Source: Paraburkholderia heleia NBRC 101817
Lineage (GTDB): Bacteria; Pseudomonadota; Gammaproteobacteria; Burkholderiales; Burkholderiaceae
Length of the DNA stretch: 64,000 bases
Reading direction: 5' to 3'
Assembly: GCF_000739775.1 (NCBI RefSeq)
Contig: NZ_BBJH01000021.1
Location: 114,956-178,955, forward strand
Shown: positions 42,919 through 52,090 of the stretch, piece by piece
How positions within the stretch are numbered: the first letter of the stretch is position 1
Layout of the letters: each line of letters opens with the position of its first letter
Program-made: the position numbers and the translations under genes
The notes under the pieces: generated by a model
Database searches by the model: none
Told to the model about the DNA's origin: nothing
The model's input: the letters and a program-made list of their open reading frames with translations, nothing else

Positions 42919-45360
42919 TTAGTTGCGCACCGGCTTGCCGGTTTGCAGCATGCCCATGATGCGTTCCTGCGTCTTCTGCGTGCCGAGCAGATCGACGAAG
43001 GCGCGGCGCTCGAGCGTGAGCAGCCATTCTTCGTCGACGAGACTGCCCGCCTCGACGTCGCCGCCGCACACCGCTTGCGCGATGCGGCTTGCGATCAGGA
43101 AGTCGTGATCGCTGATGAAGCGGCCGTCGCGCATGTTCACGAGCGATGCCTTGATGGTCGAGATCGCCGAGCGGCCCGCCACCGGAATCTGCGTGGCGCG
43201 CAGCGGCGCACGGTAGCCCGCGGCGCTCAGCGCACGCGCTTCCTTCTTCGCCGTGTCGAGCAGTTCGAACACGTTGAAGACGATCGTGTCCGAAGGCTTC
43301 AGGTAGCCCATCGCACGCGCTTCGTGCGCCGAGCCCGAGACCTTCGCCATCGCGGCGTTCTCGAACGACTTTTGCAGGAACCGCAGCAGATCGCTCGGCA
43401 CAGCGCCGATCGCCTGCGCGCCTTCGGCCGCCCGGATTGCCGCTTCCTTCAGGCCGCCGCCCGCGGGTACGAGACCCACACCCACTTCCACGAGGCCGAC
43501 ATAGCTCTCGACGTGCGCCACGCGCTTCGCGCTTTGCAGCATGATTTCGCAGCCGCCGCCGAGCGCGATGCCCGACACCGCCGTGATCACCGGCACGTTC
43601 GCGTACTTCACGCGCAGCATCGTGTCCTGGAACTTCTTCACGAACGGCTCGATGCCCTTCGCCCCGCCCATCATGAACGCGGGCAATGCCTCTTCGAGGT
43701 TCGCGCCAGCCGAGAACGGGCCGCCCGGCGCGCCGAGCTTGAGCGACGTCGGTTGCCAGATCACGAGGCCCTTGTAGCCCTCTTCCGCGATGTCGATGGC
43801 CTTCACGAGGGAGTCGAGCAGGCCCGGGCCCATCGTGTTCATCTTGCTCTTGTACGAGACGATGACGACGTCGTCCTCGCCCGCGCGGTCGTCCACCCAG
43901 GCGCGCAGGTTGTCGTTCTCGAACAGCGTCTTGCCATAGGTCCTCGGATCGCGTGCGCTCGTTTCGCCGAACAGCGCAGCACGGAACACCTGGCGCTCGT
44001 ACACCGGCAGAGTCGAGCGCGGCACGAAGCGCGCCTCAGCGGGCGACCACGACCCTTCCGCGCCGTGCACGCCGCCGTTCGCCGCGACCGGGCCTTCGAA
44101 CACCCAGGCGGGCAGCGGCGCATTCGACAGCGCCTTGCCCGCGTCGATGTCCTCCTTCACCCACTCGGCGACCTGCTTCCAGCCCGCGGCCTGCCAGCCT
44201 TCGAACGGACCTTCGTTCCAGCCGAAGCCCCAGCGGATCGCGAGATCGACGTCACGCGCGTTGTCCGCAATCGACTGCAGATGCACGCCGATGTAATGGA
44301 ACACGTCGCGGAAGATCGACCACAGGAACTGCGCCTGCGGATGCTGCGTTTCGCGCAGGAGCTTCAAGCGTTCCGCAGGCGGGCGCTTGAGAATGCGGCC
44401 CACCAGTTCGTCGGCCTTGCCGCCGCCGTCGACGTACTCGCCCGTGTTGGCGTCGAGCACCTTGATGGCCTTGCCTTCCTTGCGATAGAAGCCGCCGCCC
44501 GTCTTCTGGCCGAGCGCGCCCTTCGCCACGAGACCCGCGAGCACCGCCGGCGTTTCGTAGACCGGGAAGAACGGATCGTCCTTCAGGTTGTCCTGCATCG
44601 TCTTGATGACGTGCGCCATCGTGTCGAGACCGACGACGTCGGCCGTGCGGAACGTCGCCGACTTCGCACGGCCAAGGCGCGAGCCCGTGAGGTCGTCGAC
44701 TTCGTCGAAACGCAGCCCGAACTTCTTCGCCTCGGCGATCACCGCGAGGATCGAGAACACGCCCACGCGGTTTGCGATGAAGTTCGGCGTGTCCTTCGCG
44801 CGCACGACGCCCTTGCCCACCACGCTCGTGAGGAACGATTCGAGCTGGTCGAGGATTTCGGGCTGCGTGTGCGCCGTCGGGATCAGCTCGACAAGGTGCA
44901 TGTAGCGCGGCGGGTTGAAGAAGTGCACGCCGCAAAAGCGCGCCTTCAATGCGTCGTCGAAGCCATGCGAGAGCTCGGTGATCGACAGGCCGGAGGTATT
45001 GGTCGCGAAAATCGCGTTCGGGCCGATATGCGGCGAGACCTTCTGGTAGAGGTCGTGCTTCCAGTCCATGCGCTCGGCGATCGCCTCGATCACCACGTCG
45101 CACTCCGCGAGCTTCTCGATGTCGTCTTCGTAGTTCGCGGGCGTGATGTATTGCGCGTCTTCCTTCACGCCGAACGGCGCGGGCGAGAGCTTCTTGAGCG
45201 TCTCGATCGCCTTCAGCGCGATAGCGTTCTTCGGGCCTTCTTTCGCGGGCAGATCGAACAGCAGCACGGGCACGCGGGCGTTGATCAGGTGCGCGGCGAT
45301 CTGCGCGCCCATCACGCCGGCGCCGAGCACGGCCACCTTGCGAATATTGAGGTTGCTCAC
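42919..45360 (-). CDS. 3-hydroxyacyl-CoA dehydrogenase/enoyl-CoA hydratase (FadB-type, dehydrogenase first)
   Basis: An 813-residue bifunctional beta-oxidation enzyme. The order is dehydrogenase first (NAD loop VLGAGVMGAQIAAHL at about 9-23, then the 3HCDH C-terminal domains). A crotonase-type hydratase domain follows (about 480-700: GGPFSAGANLEEAL, GIALGGGCEIML). This is the reverse of E. coli FadB and typical of the Bacillus FadN/Burkholderia type. The start is GTG at 45360 with GGAGG seven bases upstream; the open frame continues far upstream only because it is antisense-free. Confidence 0.92.
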   Translation of the reverse strand: MSNLNIRKVAVLGAGVMGAQIAAHLINARVPVLLFDLPAKEGPKNAIALKAIETLKKLSPAPFGVKEDAQYITPANYEDDIEKLAECDVVIEAIAERMDWKHDLYQKVSPHIGPNAIFATNTSGLSITELSHGFDDALKARFCGVHFFNPPRYMHLVELIPTAHTQPEILDQLESFLTSVVGKGVVRAKDTPNFIANRVGVFSILAVIAEAKKFGLRFDEVDDLTGSRLGRAKSATFRTADVVGLDTMAHVIKTMQDNLKDDPFFPVYETPAVLAGLVAKGALGQKTGGGFYRKEGKAIKVLDANTGEYVDGGGKADELVGRILKRPPAERLKLLRETQHPQAQFLWSIFRDVFHYIGVHLQSIADNARDVDLAIRWGFGWNEGPFEGWQAAGWKQVAEWVKEDIDAGKALSNAPLPAWVFEGPVAANGGVHGAEGSWSPAEARFVPRSTLPVYERQVFRAALFGETSARDPRTYGKTLFENDNLRAWVDDRAGEDDVVIVSYKSKMNTMGPGLLDSLVKAIDIAEEGYKGLVIWQPTSLKLGAPGGPFSAGANLEEALPAFMMGGAKGIEPFVKKFQDTMLRVKYANVPVITAVSGIALGGGCEIMLQSAKRVAHVESYVGLVEVGVGLVPAGGGLKEAAIRAAEGAQAIGAVPSDLLRFLQKSFENAAMAKVSGSAHEARAMGYLKPSDTIVFNVFELLDTAKKEARALSAAGYRAPLRATQIPVAGRSAISTIKASLVNMRDGRFISDHDFLIASRIAQAVCGGDVEAGSLVDEEWLLTLERRAFVDLLGTQKTQERIMGMLQTGKPVRN

Positions 45361-45491
45361 GTTGTTCCTCCAGCGGGTATGCAATGTCGAGCGGATTGAG
45401 GTGTGAGGGCGGCGCGTGTCGACGTGGGCCGCCTGTGGACATCGTGTTGGCTGGGCGCACGGCTTTGCAAGGCGCGCGCCCCGTTGGCTTT

Positions 45492-47279
45492 TTAGAACAG
45501 CGCTTCGTCGACTTCCATCAGCGTCTTCGAACCCGCGCGCGCCTGGCGGATCGACGTGGCCGTTTCGGGCAGCAGCTTCGCGAAGTAGAAACGCGCCGTG
45601 GCCAGCTTCGACTTGTAGAACGGATCGCCCGAGCTTTCCTTGTCGAGCGCGATGCGCGCCATGCGTGCCCAGAAGTATGCGAACACGAGGTGGCCCGCCG
45701 TGCGCAGGTACGGCACCGCGGCCGCGCCCACTTCGTCCGGGTTCTGCATCGCCTTCATGCCGATTTCCATCGTGAGCTTCTGCATCTTGTCGCCGATGTC
45801 GGCGAGCGGATTCACGAACTCCTGCATTTCCGGCTTGATGCCTTCGGCTTCGACGAAACCGGTCACGAGCTTGCCGAACTTCTTGAGCTTCGCGCCCATG
45901 TCGCCCAGCACCTTGCGGCCCAGCAGGTCGAGCGACTGGATCGTGTTCGTGCCTTCGTAGATCTGGTTGATACGCGCGTCGCGCACGTACTGCTCCATGC
46001 CCCACTCGGAGATGAAGCCATGCCCGCCGAACACCTGCATGCCGAGGTTGGTGCTCTCGAAAGCGTTGTCGGTAAGGAAGGCCTTGATGATCGGCGTGAG
46101 CAGCGCGACGAGGTCGGCCGCTTCCTTGCGCTCGCTTTCGTCGGCATGCGAGAGTTCCTTGTCGATCTGCAGCGCCGACCAGTACGTGAAGGCGCGCGCG
46201 CCTTCGGCCCAGGCCTTCTGCGTGAGCAGCATGCGGCGCACGTCCGGATGCACGATGATCGGGTCAGCGGCCTTTTCGGGCGCCTTCGGACCGGTCAGCG
46301 CGCGCATCTGCAGACGCTCCTTCGCATACACGAGCGAATTCTGGTACGCCACTTCGGTCAGGCCGAGGCCTTGCATGCCAACGCCCAGACGCGCCGCGTT
46401 CATCATCACGAACATGGCGTTCAAGCCCTTGTTCGCCTCGCCGACGAGCCAGCCCTTCGCGCCGTCGAGATTCATCACGCAGGTCGCGTTGCCGTGAATG
46501 CCCATCTTGTGCTCGATCGAGCCGCACTGGATGCCGTTGCGCTCGCCCACCTCACCGGTTGCCGCGGGGATGAACTTCGGCACGACGAAGAGCGAAATGC
46601 CCTTGGTCCCCGGCGGCGCATCAGGCAGACGCGCGAGCACGAGGTGGATGATGTTCTCGGCCATGTCGTGCTCACCGCTCGAGATGAAGATCTTCGTGCC
46701 GGTGATCGCGTACGAGCCGTCGCCGTTCGGCTCGGCCTTCGTGCGCAGGATGCCGAGGTCGGTGCCGCAGTGCGGCTCGGTCAGGCACATCGTGCCGGTC
46801 CACACGCCTTCAACGAGCTTCGGCAGATAGGCCTTCTGGAGTTCGGGCGTGCCATGCGCATGCAGACACTCGTAGGCGCCATGCGAGAGACCCGGGTACA
46901 TGGTCCACGCCTGATTCGCCGAGTTCAGCATTTCGTAGAGCGCGTTGTTCACGAACGCGGGCAGGCCCTGGCCGCCGTATTCGGGATCGCAGCCGAGCGC
47001 CGGCCAGCCGGCCTCGACATACTGCTTGTACGCTTCCTTGAAACCGGCCGGCGTGGTGACGACGCCGTCGCCGGCGTAGGTGCAGCCCTCACGGTCGCCG
47101 ACCTGGTTCAGCGGAAACAGCACCTCGGAGCAGAATTTGCCGGCTTCTTCGAGCACCTGGTTGATGGTGTCGGCGTCGAGGTCGGCGTGCTTCGGCATCT
47201 GCTTCACTTCGCCTTCCACGTTCAGCAGTTCGTGCAGGACGAACTGCATGTCGCGCAGCGGCGCGGTGTACTGTCCCAT
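45492..47279 (-). CDS. Acyl-CoA dehydrogenase (FadE-type, long chain)
   Basis: A 595-residue FAD-dependent dehydrogenase for the first step of beta-oxidation. It has the N-terminal helical domain, the MCLTEPHCGTDLG substrate loop, the FAD-binding QVFGGHGF and the catalytic Glu in QIYEGTNTIQSLDLLGRK, plus a C-terminal extension of the larger acyl-CoA dehydrogenases. GGAGAG seven bases before the ATG (47279) decides the start. It is 130 bp upstream of the fadB-type gene and 70 bp after the TetR gene, so all may be co-regulated. Confidence 0.94.
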   Translation of the reverse strand: MGQYTAPLRDMQFVLHELLNVEGEVKQMPKHADLDADTINQVLEEAGKFCSEVLFPLNQVGDREGCTYAGDGVVTTPAGFKEAYKQYVEAGWPALGCDPEYGGQGLPAFVNNALYEMLNSANQAWTMYPGLSHGAYECLHAHGTPELQKAYLPKLVEGVWTGTMCLTEPHCGTDLGILRTKAEPNGDGSYAITGTKIFISSGEHDMAENIIHLVLARLPDAPPGTKGISLFVVPKFIPAATGEVGERNGIQCGSIEHKMGIHGNATCVMNLDGAKGWLVGEANKGLNAMFVMMNAARLGVGMQGLGLTEVAYQNSLVYAKERLQMRALTGPKAPEKAADPIIVHPDVRRMLLTQKAWAEGARAFTYWSALQIDKELSHADESERKEAADLVALLTPIIKAFLTDNAFESTNLGMQVFGGHGFISEWGMEQYVRDARINQIYEGTNTIQSLDLLGRKVLGDMGAKLKKFGKLVTGFVEAEGIKPEMQEFVNPLADIGDKMQKLTMEIGMKAMQNPDEVGAAAVPYLRTAGHLVFAYFWARMARIALDKESSGDPFYKSKLATARFYFAKLLPETATSIRQARAGSKTLMEVDEALF

Positions 47280-47349
47280 GTCTTCTCTCCAAAATTTGAG
47301 CTTCGGGTCCCTCGCGCGCCGCCGCGACTTCGATGTTGCGGCCTGGGCG

Positions 47350-47949
47350 CTACCGGGTCTCGCTCTGATACGAAACAATCAGCCTCTCGAACGCGGCCCA
47401 CGTATGCTCGACCGCGTCCGGCAGATGCAGGAAGCGGCCGTCATGATGCAGGCCGAGCGTCACGCTATACAGTTCGAAGAGCATCAGCGCGGGATCGGTC
47501 TCCTTGCGCAAATGGCCTTCTTCGATTGCCTGCGAAATGGCCCTCAGGAGCGCCGCGCGCCACATCGACACGCTTGCGACCAGCGTCTCGCGCACCTGGC
47601 TGTCCGCGCGGTCGTCGTACTCGACGGCCCCGCTGATGTAGATGCAGCCGGTCGTGACTTCGTGAATGCGCTTCTCGAACCATCGCGACAGCATCGCACG
47701 CAGACGCGGCAAACCGCGTGGCTCGCGCAAGCTTGGAAAGAAGACTTCTTCCTCGAATCGACGGTGGTACTCGCGCACCACCTCGACCTGCAGGTCTTCC
47801 CGGGATCCGAAGTGAGCGAAGACGCCACTCTTGCTCATCTGCATGCGCTCGGCGAGCAGGCCGATGGTCAGGCCTTCAAGGCCATCGCGACCTGCGAGGT
47901 CGAGTGCTGCATCCAGAATGGCGGCCCGTGTCTGTTCGCCTTTTCGCAT
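47350..47949 (-). CDS. TetR-family transcriptional regulator (probable fatty-acid-responsive)
   Basis: 199 residues with an N-terminal TetR helix-turn-helix (about 8-55: TRAAILDAALDLAGRDGLEG, then MSKSGVFAHFGSREDLQ) and an all-helical ligand pocket. It is the first gene of the acyl-CoA dehydrogenase set on the same strand, which suggests it senses acyl-CoAs or fatty acids and represses the cluster. A perfect palindrome lies 130-165 bp upstream of its ATG. Which ligand binds is an inference from context. Confidence 0.85.
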   Translation of the reverse strand: MRKGEQTRAAILDAALDLAGRDGLEGLTIGLLAERMQMSKSGVFAHFGSREDLQVEVVREYHRRFEEEVFFPSLREPRGLPRLRAMLSRWFEKRIHEVTTGCIYISGAVEYDDRADSQVRETLVASVSMWRAALLRAISQAIEEGHLRKETDPALMLFELYSVTLGLHHDGRFLHLPDAVEHTWAAFERLIVSYQSETR

Positions 47950-48081
47950 AGCTTTCTTTACCGTAACGATGTGGCCGCGATGTCGCCGTCAACTGCTCAT
48001 TAACTGCTTACATCTGGGCCTGAATTAAATCGAACGGCCGTACTATTGTTGAGGACAGCCGTCCGCGAAACAAGGACTTTA

Positions 48082-48112
48082 TTAGAAACCGGTTTCTAAC
48101 CGGTATTCTAAT
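48082..48112. promoter_or_regulatory. Candidate TetR operator (perfect 18-bp palindrome)
   Basis: TTAGAAACCGGTTTCTAA (48082-48099) is a perfect 18-bp inverted repeat upstream of the tetR-type gene. An overlapping second TTCTAA half-site lies at 48107-48112. The core GAAAC-CG-GTTTC resembles, as remembered, the fatty-acid TetR regulator PsrA motif. Confidence 0.65.
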
Positions 48113-48191
48113 TTTCGGGGTTCGTGCGCCGCGCGCAAGCCGACATTCTCTCGATTGCACGTGCGCGGGTTCATATGGCAGCGTTGTGTTT

Positions 48192-49580
48192 CTAGTCGTA
48201 GCCGCCCACGGTGATGAGCTTCATGAGCGCACGGTAGAACGCCCAGGCGAGCCAGTTCACGGCGCGCACGTGCCACGGCCGCGCCTCGTAACGCGCGCGG
48301 TCGATCTGCGCCGCGTCGCCGAACGCGGCGAGGATCTCGCCGCGCAACTGTTCGATCTGCGGATGCTGCACGAGCAGCACGTTGGCCTCGTTGTTGAGCA
48401 CGAGGCTGAGCGCATCGAGGTTCGAGGAACCCACGGTGCCCCAGCTCGAATCGACGACGGCCACCTTGCCGTGAAGCATCGTTTTTTCATACTCGGCAAT
48501 CTGCACGCCCGCACTCAGGAGCTGGTGATAGAGGAACGGCACCCCGTAGTCGAGCACCTTGAATTCCTTTCGCCCGACCAGAAGCCTGACCGCCACGCCG
48601 CGTTCCGCGGCGCCCACGAGCGCGCGGCGCAGCCGCCGGCCTGGCATGAAGTACGGATTGGCGAGCAGCACTTCCTTGCGCGCCTCGCCGATGGCATCGA
48701 GATAAGCTTTTTCGATGGCGCGCCGGTTCACCACGTTGTCGCGCGCGACGAACGCCACGCAGGGCACCTGCGCCGCGCGCGGATCGCGCACGCTCGCGCG
48801 AAGGCGCTCGCGCAGACGCGTGAAGAAGCGCTTCGCCCGAGGCGAGCGCACGGTGGGCGCAAGCGCGCGCAGCGCATCGTCGACCATCTGCGTGGGGCGC
48901 CCCACCGTGTGGCCGGTGGGATGCGGCGACATGAAGCCCGCGCTCGCGGGCACGCCGGGCGAGACCTGCTGGGGCAGCGGCGGCCGGTAGCCGAGCCGGA
49001 TACGCCGCCACTGCTGCTCGATCGCGAGACGCACGTCCACGACCACGGGACCGTGCAGCTCAACGGCGAAATCCCAGCGCGCATACGGCAGCCTGTGGCC
49101 GTCCTGTTCGAAATCGTCGATCACGTTGATGCCGCCGCAAAAGGCGAACTGATCGTCGATCACGGCGAGCTTGCGGTGCGTGCGCGAAAAGCCGAAGCGC
49201 CCGAAGATATGCGGGTTGTAGACGCGGTGCTCCAACCCCGCGCCCGGCCAGGCCTCGAAGAGCGCGATGCGCGGCGAGCCGATGCCATCGGTGATCACGC
49301 GCACGCGCACGCCACGCGCCGCCGCGCGCACGAGCGCATCGGAGAGCGCGCGGCCGATGTCGTCTTCGCAGAAGATATAGGTTTCGAGCGCGACGTCGCG
49401 CTCGGCGGCGTCGATGCGTTCGATCATCGCGCCGAACAGATCGGCGCTCGAGCCGAACAGACGCACGTCGTTGCCGCTCGTGAAGCGATAGCGCGAACGA
49501 TAGCGCCGGCCAAGCAACGCCTCGCGCAGCCTCACCACGCGCTGCGATTCAATGCCGGGATCGGTACTGGTTTCGCTCAT
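48192..49580 (-). CDS. Phospholipase D-family protein, cardiolipin synthase ClsB-like
   Basis: 462 residues with two HKD catalytic motifs: H135-K137-D142 (HRKLAVID) and H370-K372-D377 (HGKVAVVD). Cardiolipin synthases and phosphatidyltransferases of this type condense phosphatidylglycerol with PG, PE or another alcohol. No N-terminal membrane helices are obvious, matching ClsB more than ClsA. The start at 49580 has GGTGAG upstream; the longer reading overlaps nudB. It is seven bases downstream of the nudB stop, so likely co-transcribed. Confidence 0.86.
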   Translation of the reverse strand: MSETSTDPGIESQRVVRLREALLGRRYRSRYRFTSGNDVRLFGSSADLFGAMIERIDAAERDVALETYIFCEDDIGRALSDALVRAAARGVRVRVITDGIGSPRIALFEAWPGAGLEHRVYNPHIFGRFGFSRTHRKLAVIDDQFAFCGGINVIDDFEQDGHRLPYARWDFAVELHGPVVVDVRLAIEQQWRRIRLGYRPPLPQQVSPGVPASAGFMSPHPTGHTVGRPTQMVDDALRALAPTVRSPRAKRFFTRLRERLRASVRDPRAAQVPCVAFVARDNVVNRRAIEKAYLDAIGEARKEVLLANPYFMPGRRLRRALVGAAERGVAVRLLVGRKEFKVLDYGVPFLYHQLLSAGVQIAEYEKTMLHGKVAVVDSSWGTVGSSNLDALSLVLNNEANVLLVQHPQIEQLRGEILAAFGDAAQIDRARYEARPWHVRAVNWLAWAFYRALMKLITVGGYD

Positions 49581-49587
49581 CTTGCAC

Positions 49588-50073
49588 TCACCCGCGCCCC
49601 TCGCGCGCTTCATGCAGCCGCATGGGCAACTGCCGAATGGCCTCGCGGTTCGACCACGAGAAGCACTTCGCCGCCGCCTGCTCGTAGGGCAGCCACACAT
49701 AAGCCGTATGCTCGCGCGGCGCGAGCGTGACGGCTGTGCCCGTGGGCACTTCCAGGCTGAACCAGTGCTCGGTGTTGCGCGTGACGCCGGGCGCATAGCG
49801 ATGGCGCCACACGGGATAGATTTCGTACTCGATCTCGTGATGCCAGTCGAGCAGTGCCGCCTGCGGAACGCCCACCGTGCCGACAGCAATACCCGTCTCC
49901 TCGCCCACCTCGCGCACGGCGGTTTCGGCGAACGGCTCGTCCGGGCGATCTTTCGAGCCGGTGACCGACTGCCAGAAACCCGGCCGGTCGGCGCGTTCGA
50001 TGATCAGGACCTCCAGTTGCGGCGTATGGATGACGACGAGTACGGATTCCGGAATCTTCGGCGGCTTCTGCAT
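49588..50073 (-). CDS. nudB: Dihydroneopterin triphosphate diphosphatase (Nudix, NudB)
   Basis: A 161-residue Nudix hydrolase of folate synthesis. The Nudix box runs from G39 to REVGEETG (54-61), but the first gap is GX6E rather than GX5E, one residue longer than consensus. It starts MQKPPKIPES with VLVVIHTP, as NudB proteins do, and follows aspS, the usual neighbour. A bidirectional terminator (50146-50172) separates it from aspS. Confidence 0.88.
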   Translation of the reverse strand: MQKPPKIPESVLVVIHTPQLEVLIIERADRPGFWQSVTGSKDRPDEPFAETAVREVGEETGIAVGTVGVPQAALLDWHHEIEYEIYPVWRHRYAPGVTRNTEHWFSLEVPTGTAVTLAPREHTAYVWLPYEQAAAKCFSWSNREAIRQLPMRLHEAREGRG

Positions 50074-50145
50074 GGTGATGGAGCGTGGGAGGGAACGCGC
50101 GCTGCGCGCTTGCGGCGCGTCTGAAGATAATTTAACGCAAAAAGC

Positions 50146-50172
50146 AAAAAAGGCGCACGATGCGCCTTTTTT
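50146..50172. terminator. Bidirectional Rho-independent terminator between aspS and nudB
   Basis: A 12-bp perfect stem (AAAAAAGGCGCA with TGCGCCTTTTTT) and a 3-nt CGA loop give T-tracts on both strands. On the minus strand it lies between the aspS stop and the nudB start, so nudB needs read-through or its own promoter within about 70 bp. Confidence 0.88.
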
Positions 50173-50221
50173 GTTGTTGCGATGCAAAAGCCCTCGCAGG
50201 CCTTCGCAGCAGGAGTGCGGC

Positions 50222-52027
50222 TTACTGCGCCGTCTTCTGCTCGGGCTGACGCAGACGGATGTGCAGTTCGCGCAGCTGGCGTTCGTCCACCGGGCTCGGC
50301 GCCTGCGTGAGCAGGTCCTGGGCGCGTTGCGTCTTCGGGAACGCGATCACGTCGCGAATCGAATCGGCGCCGGCCATCATCGTGACGATACGGTCCAGAC
50401 CGAACGCGATACCGCCATGCGGCGGCGCGCCGTATTGCAGCGCGTCGAGCAGGAAGCCGAACTTCGCACGCGCTTCTTCCGCGTTGATCTTGAGCGCGCG
50501 GAACACCTTGCTCTGCACGTCTTCCTGATAGATACGCACCGAGCCGCCGCCGATTTCCCAGCCGTTCAGCACCATGTCGTAAGCCTTGGCGAGGCAGCGG
50601 CCCGGATCCGTTTCGAGGTACTCGAGGTGCTCGTCCTTCGGGCTGGTGAACGGATGGTGCGCGGCCACGTAGCGGTTTTCTTCCTCGTCGTACTCGAACA
50701 TCGGGAAGTCGACGACCCACAGCGGCTTCCAGCCCTTCTCGACGAGGCCGTTGGCCCGGCCGAACTCCGAGTGGCCGATCTTCAGACGCAGTGCGCCCAG
50801 GCTGTCGTTCACGACCTTCGCGCGGTCTGCCGCGAAGAAAATGATGTCGCCGTCCTGCGCGCCGGTGCGCTCGAGAATCGCGGCAATCGCGGCGTCGTGC
50901 AGGTTCTTGACGATCGGGCTTTGCAGACCGTCACGGCCCTTCGCCGCTTCGTTGACCTTGATCCACGCGAGACCCTTCGCGCCGTAAATGCGCACGAATT
51001 CGGTGTAGCCATCGATGTCGCCGCGCGACAACTCGCCGCCCTTCGGCACGCGCAGCGCCGCGACGCGGCCGTCCTTCGTGTTGGCCGGGGCGCTGAAAAC
51101 CTTGAAGTCGACGTCCTTCATGGCGTCTGTCAGCTCGGTGAATTCGAGCTTCACGCGCAGGTCCGGCTTGTCCGAACCGAAGCGGCTCATGGCTTCCGCG
51201 TAGGGCATGATCGGGAACTTCGCGTCGAGGTCGACGTCGATCGTTTCCTTGAACACGTGACGCGCCATGTCCTCGAACAGGTCGCGGATTTCCTGCTCGC
51301 CGAGGAACGACGTTTCGCAGTCGATCTGCGTGAATTCGGGCTGACGGTCGGCGCGCAGGTCTTCGTCGCGGAAGCACTTGACGATCTGGTAGTAACGATC
51401 GAAGTTCGCCACCATCAGGAGCTGCTTGAAGAGCTGCGGCGACTGCGGCAGCGCAAAGAACTGACCGGCGTTCACGCGCGACGGCACGAGATAGTCGCGC
51501 GCGCCTTCCGGCGTGCTCTTCGTGAGCATCGGCGTTTCGATGTCGATGAAGCCGAGCGCGTCGAGATACTTGCGCACCGCCATCGTCACGCGGTAGCGCA
51601 GACGCAGGTTGTGCTGCATCTGCGGACGGCGCAGGTCGAGCACGCGATGCGTGAGGCGCGTGGTTTCCGAGAGGTTGTCGTCGTCGAGCTGGAACGGCGG
51701 CGTGACCGACGCGTTGAGCACCACGATCTCGTGGCACAGCACTTCGATCTTGCCGCTCGTGAGGTTCGCGTTGACGGTGCCTTCCGGACGATTGCGAACG
51801 AGACCCTTGACCTGCACGCAGAACTCGTTGCGCACGCCCTCGGCGATCTTGAACATTTCCGCGCGGTCCGGATCGCAGACGACCTGAACGAGGCCCTCGC
51901 GGTCGCGCAGGTCGATGAAGATGACGCCGCCATGGTCGCGGCGGCGCTGCACCCATCCGCACAGCGAAACAGTTTGGCCCAGCAGCTGTTCGGTCACCAG
52001 ACCGCAGTATTCAGATCTCATCGACAT
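50222..52027 (-). CDS. aspS: Aspartate--tRNA ligase
   Basis: A 601-residue class II synthetase. It has an N-terminal OB-fold anticodon-binding domain (1-110), the catalytic core with LPQSPQLFKQLLM, FRDEDLRADRQPEFTQ (motif 2) and GIAFGLDRIV (motif 3), and the bacterial insertion domain. MSMRSEYC has a second ATG at 52021 as an alternative start. The upstream DUF502 gene is 63 bp away on the same strand. Confidence 0.98.
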   Translation of the reverse strand: MSMRSEYCGLVTEQLLGQTVSLCGWVQRRRDHGGVIFIDLRDREGLVQVVCDPDRAEMFKIAEGVRNEFCVQVKGLVRNRPEGTVNANLTSGKIEVLCHEIVVLNASVTPPFQLDDDNLSETTRLTHRVLDLRRPQMQHNLRLRYRVTMAVRKYLDALGFIDIETPMLTKSTPEGARDYLVPSRVNAGQFFALPQSPQLFKQLLMVANFDRYYQIVKCFRDEDLRADRQPEFTQIDCETSFLGEQEIRDLFEDMARHVFKETIDVDLDAKFPIMPYAEAMSRFGSDKPDLRVKLEFTELTDAMKDVDFKVFSAPANTKDGRVAALRVPKGGELSRGDIDGYTEFVRIYGAKGLAWIKVNEAAKGRDGLQSPIVKNLHDAAIAAILERTGAQDGDIIFFAADRAKVVNDSLGALRLKIGHSEFGRANGLVEKGWKPLWVVDFPMFEYDEEENRYVAAHHPFTSPKDEHLEYLETDPGRCLAKAYDMVLNGWEIGGGSVRIYQEDVQSKVFRALKINAEEARAKFGFLLDALQYGAPPHGGIAFGLDRIVTMMAGADSIRDVIAFPKTQRAQDLLTQAPSPVDERQLRELHIRLRQPEQKTAQ

Positions 52028-52090
52028 GATGTTCGTCTTTCGTTATGCATGAATGAACGGGACCGGCGCGCGGCAGCGCGTCGTCCGGTA

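Noticed and set aside
41776..45399. 1207-residue open frame on the plus strand
   Set aside because: Antisense shadow of the thiolase and the FadB-type gene; His/Arg-rich, no ribosome binding site or domain.
45361..46005. N-terminal extension of the FadB-type protein
   Set aside because: The frame is open but runs through the acyl-CoA dehydrogenase 3' end; the GTG at 45360 has a proper GGAGG and starts at the NAD-binding motif.
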